From a bacterium (GTDB taxonomy: Bacteria; Vulcanimicrobiota; Vulcanimicrobiia; Vulcanimicrobiales; Vulcanimicrobiaceae), in assembly GCA_021807065.1 (NCBI GenBank), contig JAKAPO010000165.1:1-5865 (forward strand): DNA of 5,865 nt. The letters run 5' to 3'. The notes beneath the pieces are model-generated. The model was not told where the DNA came from and did no database searches. It saw only the letters and a list, made by a program, of their open reading frames with translations. Numbering within the stretch: position 1 is the stretch's first letter; each line of letters starts with the position of its first letter. The translations under genes were made by a program, and so were the position numbers. This document shows positions 5,180 to 5,865 of this stretch, one piece after another.

Positions 5180-5189
5180 GACATCTCAC

Positions 5190-5865
5190 ATGCGGCGGCT
5201 GATACCGATCCTCGGTATCACGTTCGTCGACATCATCGGATTCAGCATTCTGATCCCGATGCTGCCCTACTTCGTCGTGCATTTCGGAGCCTCGCCGTTC
5301 GCCGTCGGCGCTATCATCGCCACGTTTCAGATCTGCCAGTTGCTCTCAGCGCCGCTCTGGGGCCACGTCTCCGACAAGATCGGCCGCAAGTTCGTCTTGG
5401 TCACGAGCCAGATCGGCGCGACGATCGGATGGACGATGCTCGCCTTCGCGCCGACGCTGCCGTGGGTCTTTGCCGCCCGCATCATCGAAGGCGTTTCCGG
5501 CGGCAATATCGGCATCACGCAGGCGTACGTCGCCGATCTCGTTGCACCCAAAGAGCGCGCGCAAGCCTTTTCGTATATCGGCGCTGCGTTCGGCTCCGGG
5601 ATGGTTTTTGGACCGGTTATCGGCGGCGTGCTCTTCGCACGCTTCGGATTCGAGGCGCCCTTCCTCGCGGCGGCGGCACTCGAGGTTCTCACCCTCGTAC
5701 TGACGGTGATGTTCGTCCCCGAATCGCGGCGGAAAGGAGTGCCGCACGAATACGCCGGATTGCGCGAAACGCTCGCTTCATTTCGCAAGCCCTCGATTGC
5801 GAGCGTCCTTCTCCAACGGCTGGCCCTGTCGCTCGGCCTGTACGGCTGGTACGCTGTGATCGCAC
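5190..5865 (+). CDS. Major facilitator superfamily transporter (DHA1, TetA-like), 3' end beyond window
   Basis: The first 225 codons of a proton-driven membrane carrier, probably an efflux pump for drugs or metabolites; the substrate is unknown. Helix 1 is at about residues 5-25 (IPILGITFVDIIGFSILIPML). MFS motif A follows in the loop between helices 2 and 3 as WGHVSDKIGRK (57-67). Helix 4 holds FAARIIEGVSGGNIG (94-108), which has the R-x-x-x-G of motif B. Helix 5 has the antiporter motif C form GSGMVFGPVIGG (135-146). After helix 6 the central loop begins (VPESRRKG, 176-183), and helix 7 starts near 205. D14 in TFVDIIGF is typical of the TetA/Bcr-like exporters. The ATG at 5190 lies 10 bases after the protease stop and has only a weak ribosome site, consistent with translation coupled to that gene. 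A full-length member has about 390-420 residues. Confidence 0.93.
   Translation, partial: MRRLIPILGITFVDIIGFSILIPMLPYFVVHFGASPFAVGAIIATFQICQLLSAPLWGHVSDKIGRKFVLVTSQIGATIGWTMLAFAPTLPWVFAARIIEGVSGGNIGITQAYVADLVAPKERAQAFSYIGAAFGSGMVFGPVIGGVLFARFGFEAPFLAAAALEVLTLVLTVMFVPESRRKGVPHEYAGLRETLASFRKPSIASVLLQRLALSLGLYGWYAVIA

Noticed and set aside
5327..5788. Minus-strand open frame of 153 codons
   Set aside because: It is antisense to the MFS transporter, which has clear motifs in its own frame.

Overview
The window is GC-rich bacterial chromosome. Codons favour G or C at third positions, start codons include ATG, GTG and TTG, and some leaders look very short. Nothing in it fixes the taxon. The mix (sodium:solute symporter with a DUF3311 partner, PAS-EAL protein, VapBC-type pair, cytosolic-looking HtrA protease, MFS carrier) fits a high-GC environmental bacterium. 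A little-cultured soil phylum is possible, but that is a guess.

Layout. At the left edge, on the minus strand, a two-gene operon encodes a small DUF3311 membrane protein (241-435, TTG start) and a sodium:solute symporter (244 leftwards, cut by the window edge). The two overlap by 4 bases (GTGA). After about 335 bp without a gene comes a plus-strand PAS-EAL cyclic-di-GMP phosphodiesterase (771-2012) with its catalytic motifs intact. A minus-strand tRNA-Leu(CAG) follows at 2058-2141, then a minus-strand toxin-antitoxin operon: Phd/YefM-type antitoxin (2634-2876) and PIN-domain toxin (2232-2633). The operon's promoter (TTGACG, 17 bp, TAGACT) is embedded in a nested palindromic operator at 2876-2906.

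The most notable item is at about 3171-4039 on the plus strand: the broken remains of a Cas4-Cas1 fusion gene, a CRISPR adaptation protein of the kind found in type I-G (formerly I-U) and some type V-B systems. Most of the Cas4 nuclease part and the start of the Cas1 part are readable only across a one-base deletion near 3413 and an in-frame TGA at 3923-3925. The Cas4 N-terminus and the catalytic Cas1 C-terminus are gone. No CRISPR array and no other cas gene is visible; one repeat-like, GAAAC-ending segment near 4150-4176 may be a relic. The region looks like an eroded defence locus in which only the self-maintaining toxin-antitoxin pair is intact.

The right third holds a plus-strand pair 10 bp apart: an HtrA-type S1C serine protease with one PDZ domain and no visible export signal (4184-5179), and the first 225 codons of a DHA1-type MFS transporter (5190 to the window end). 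These two are probably cotranscribed; nothing ties them to the defence remnant.
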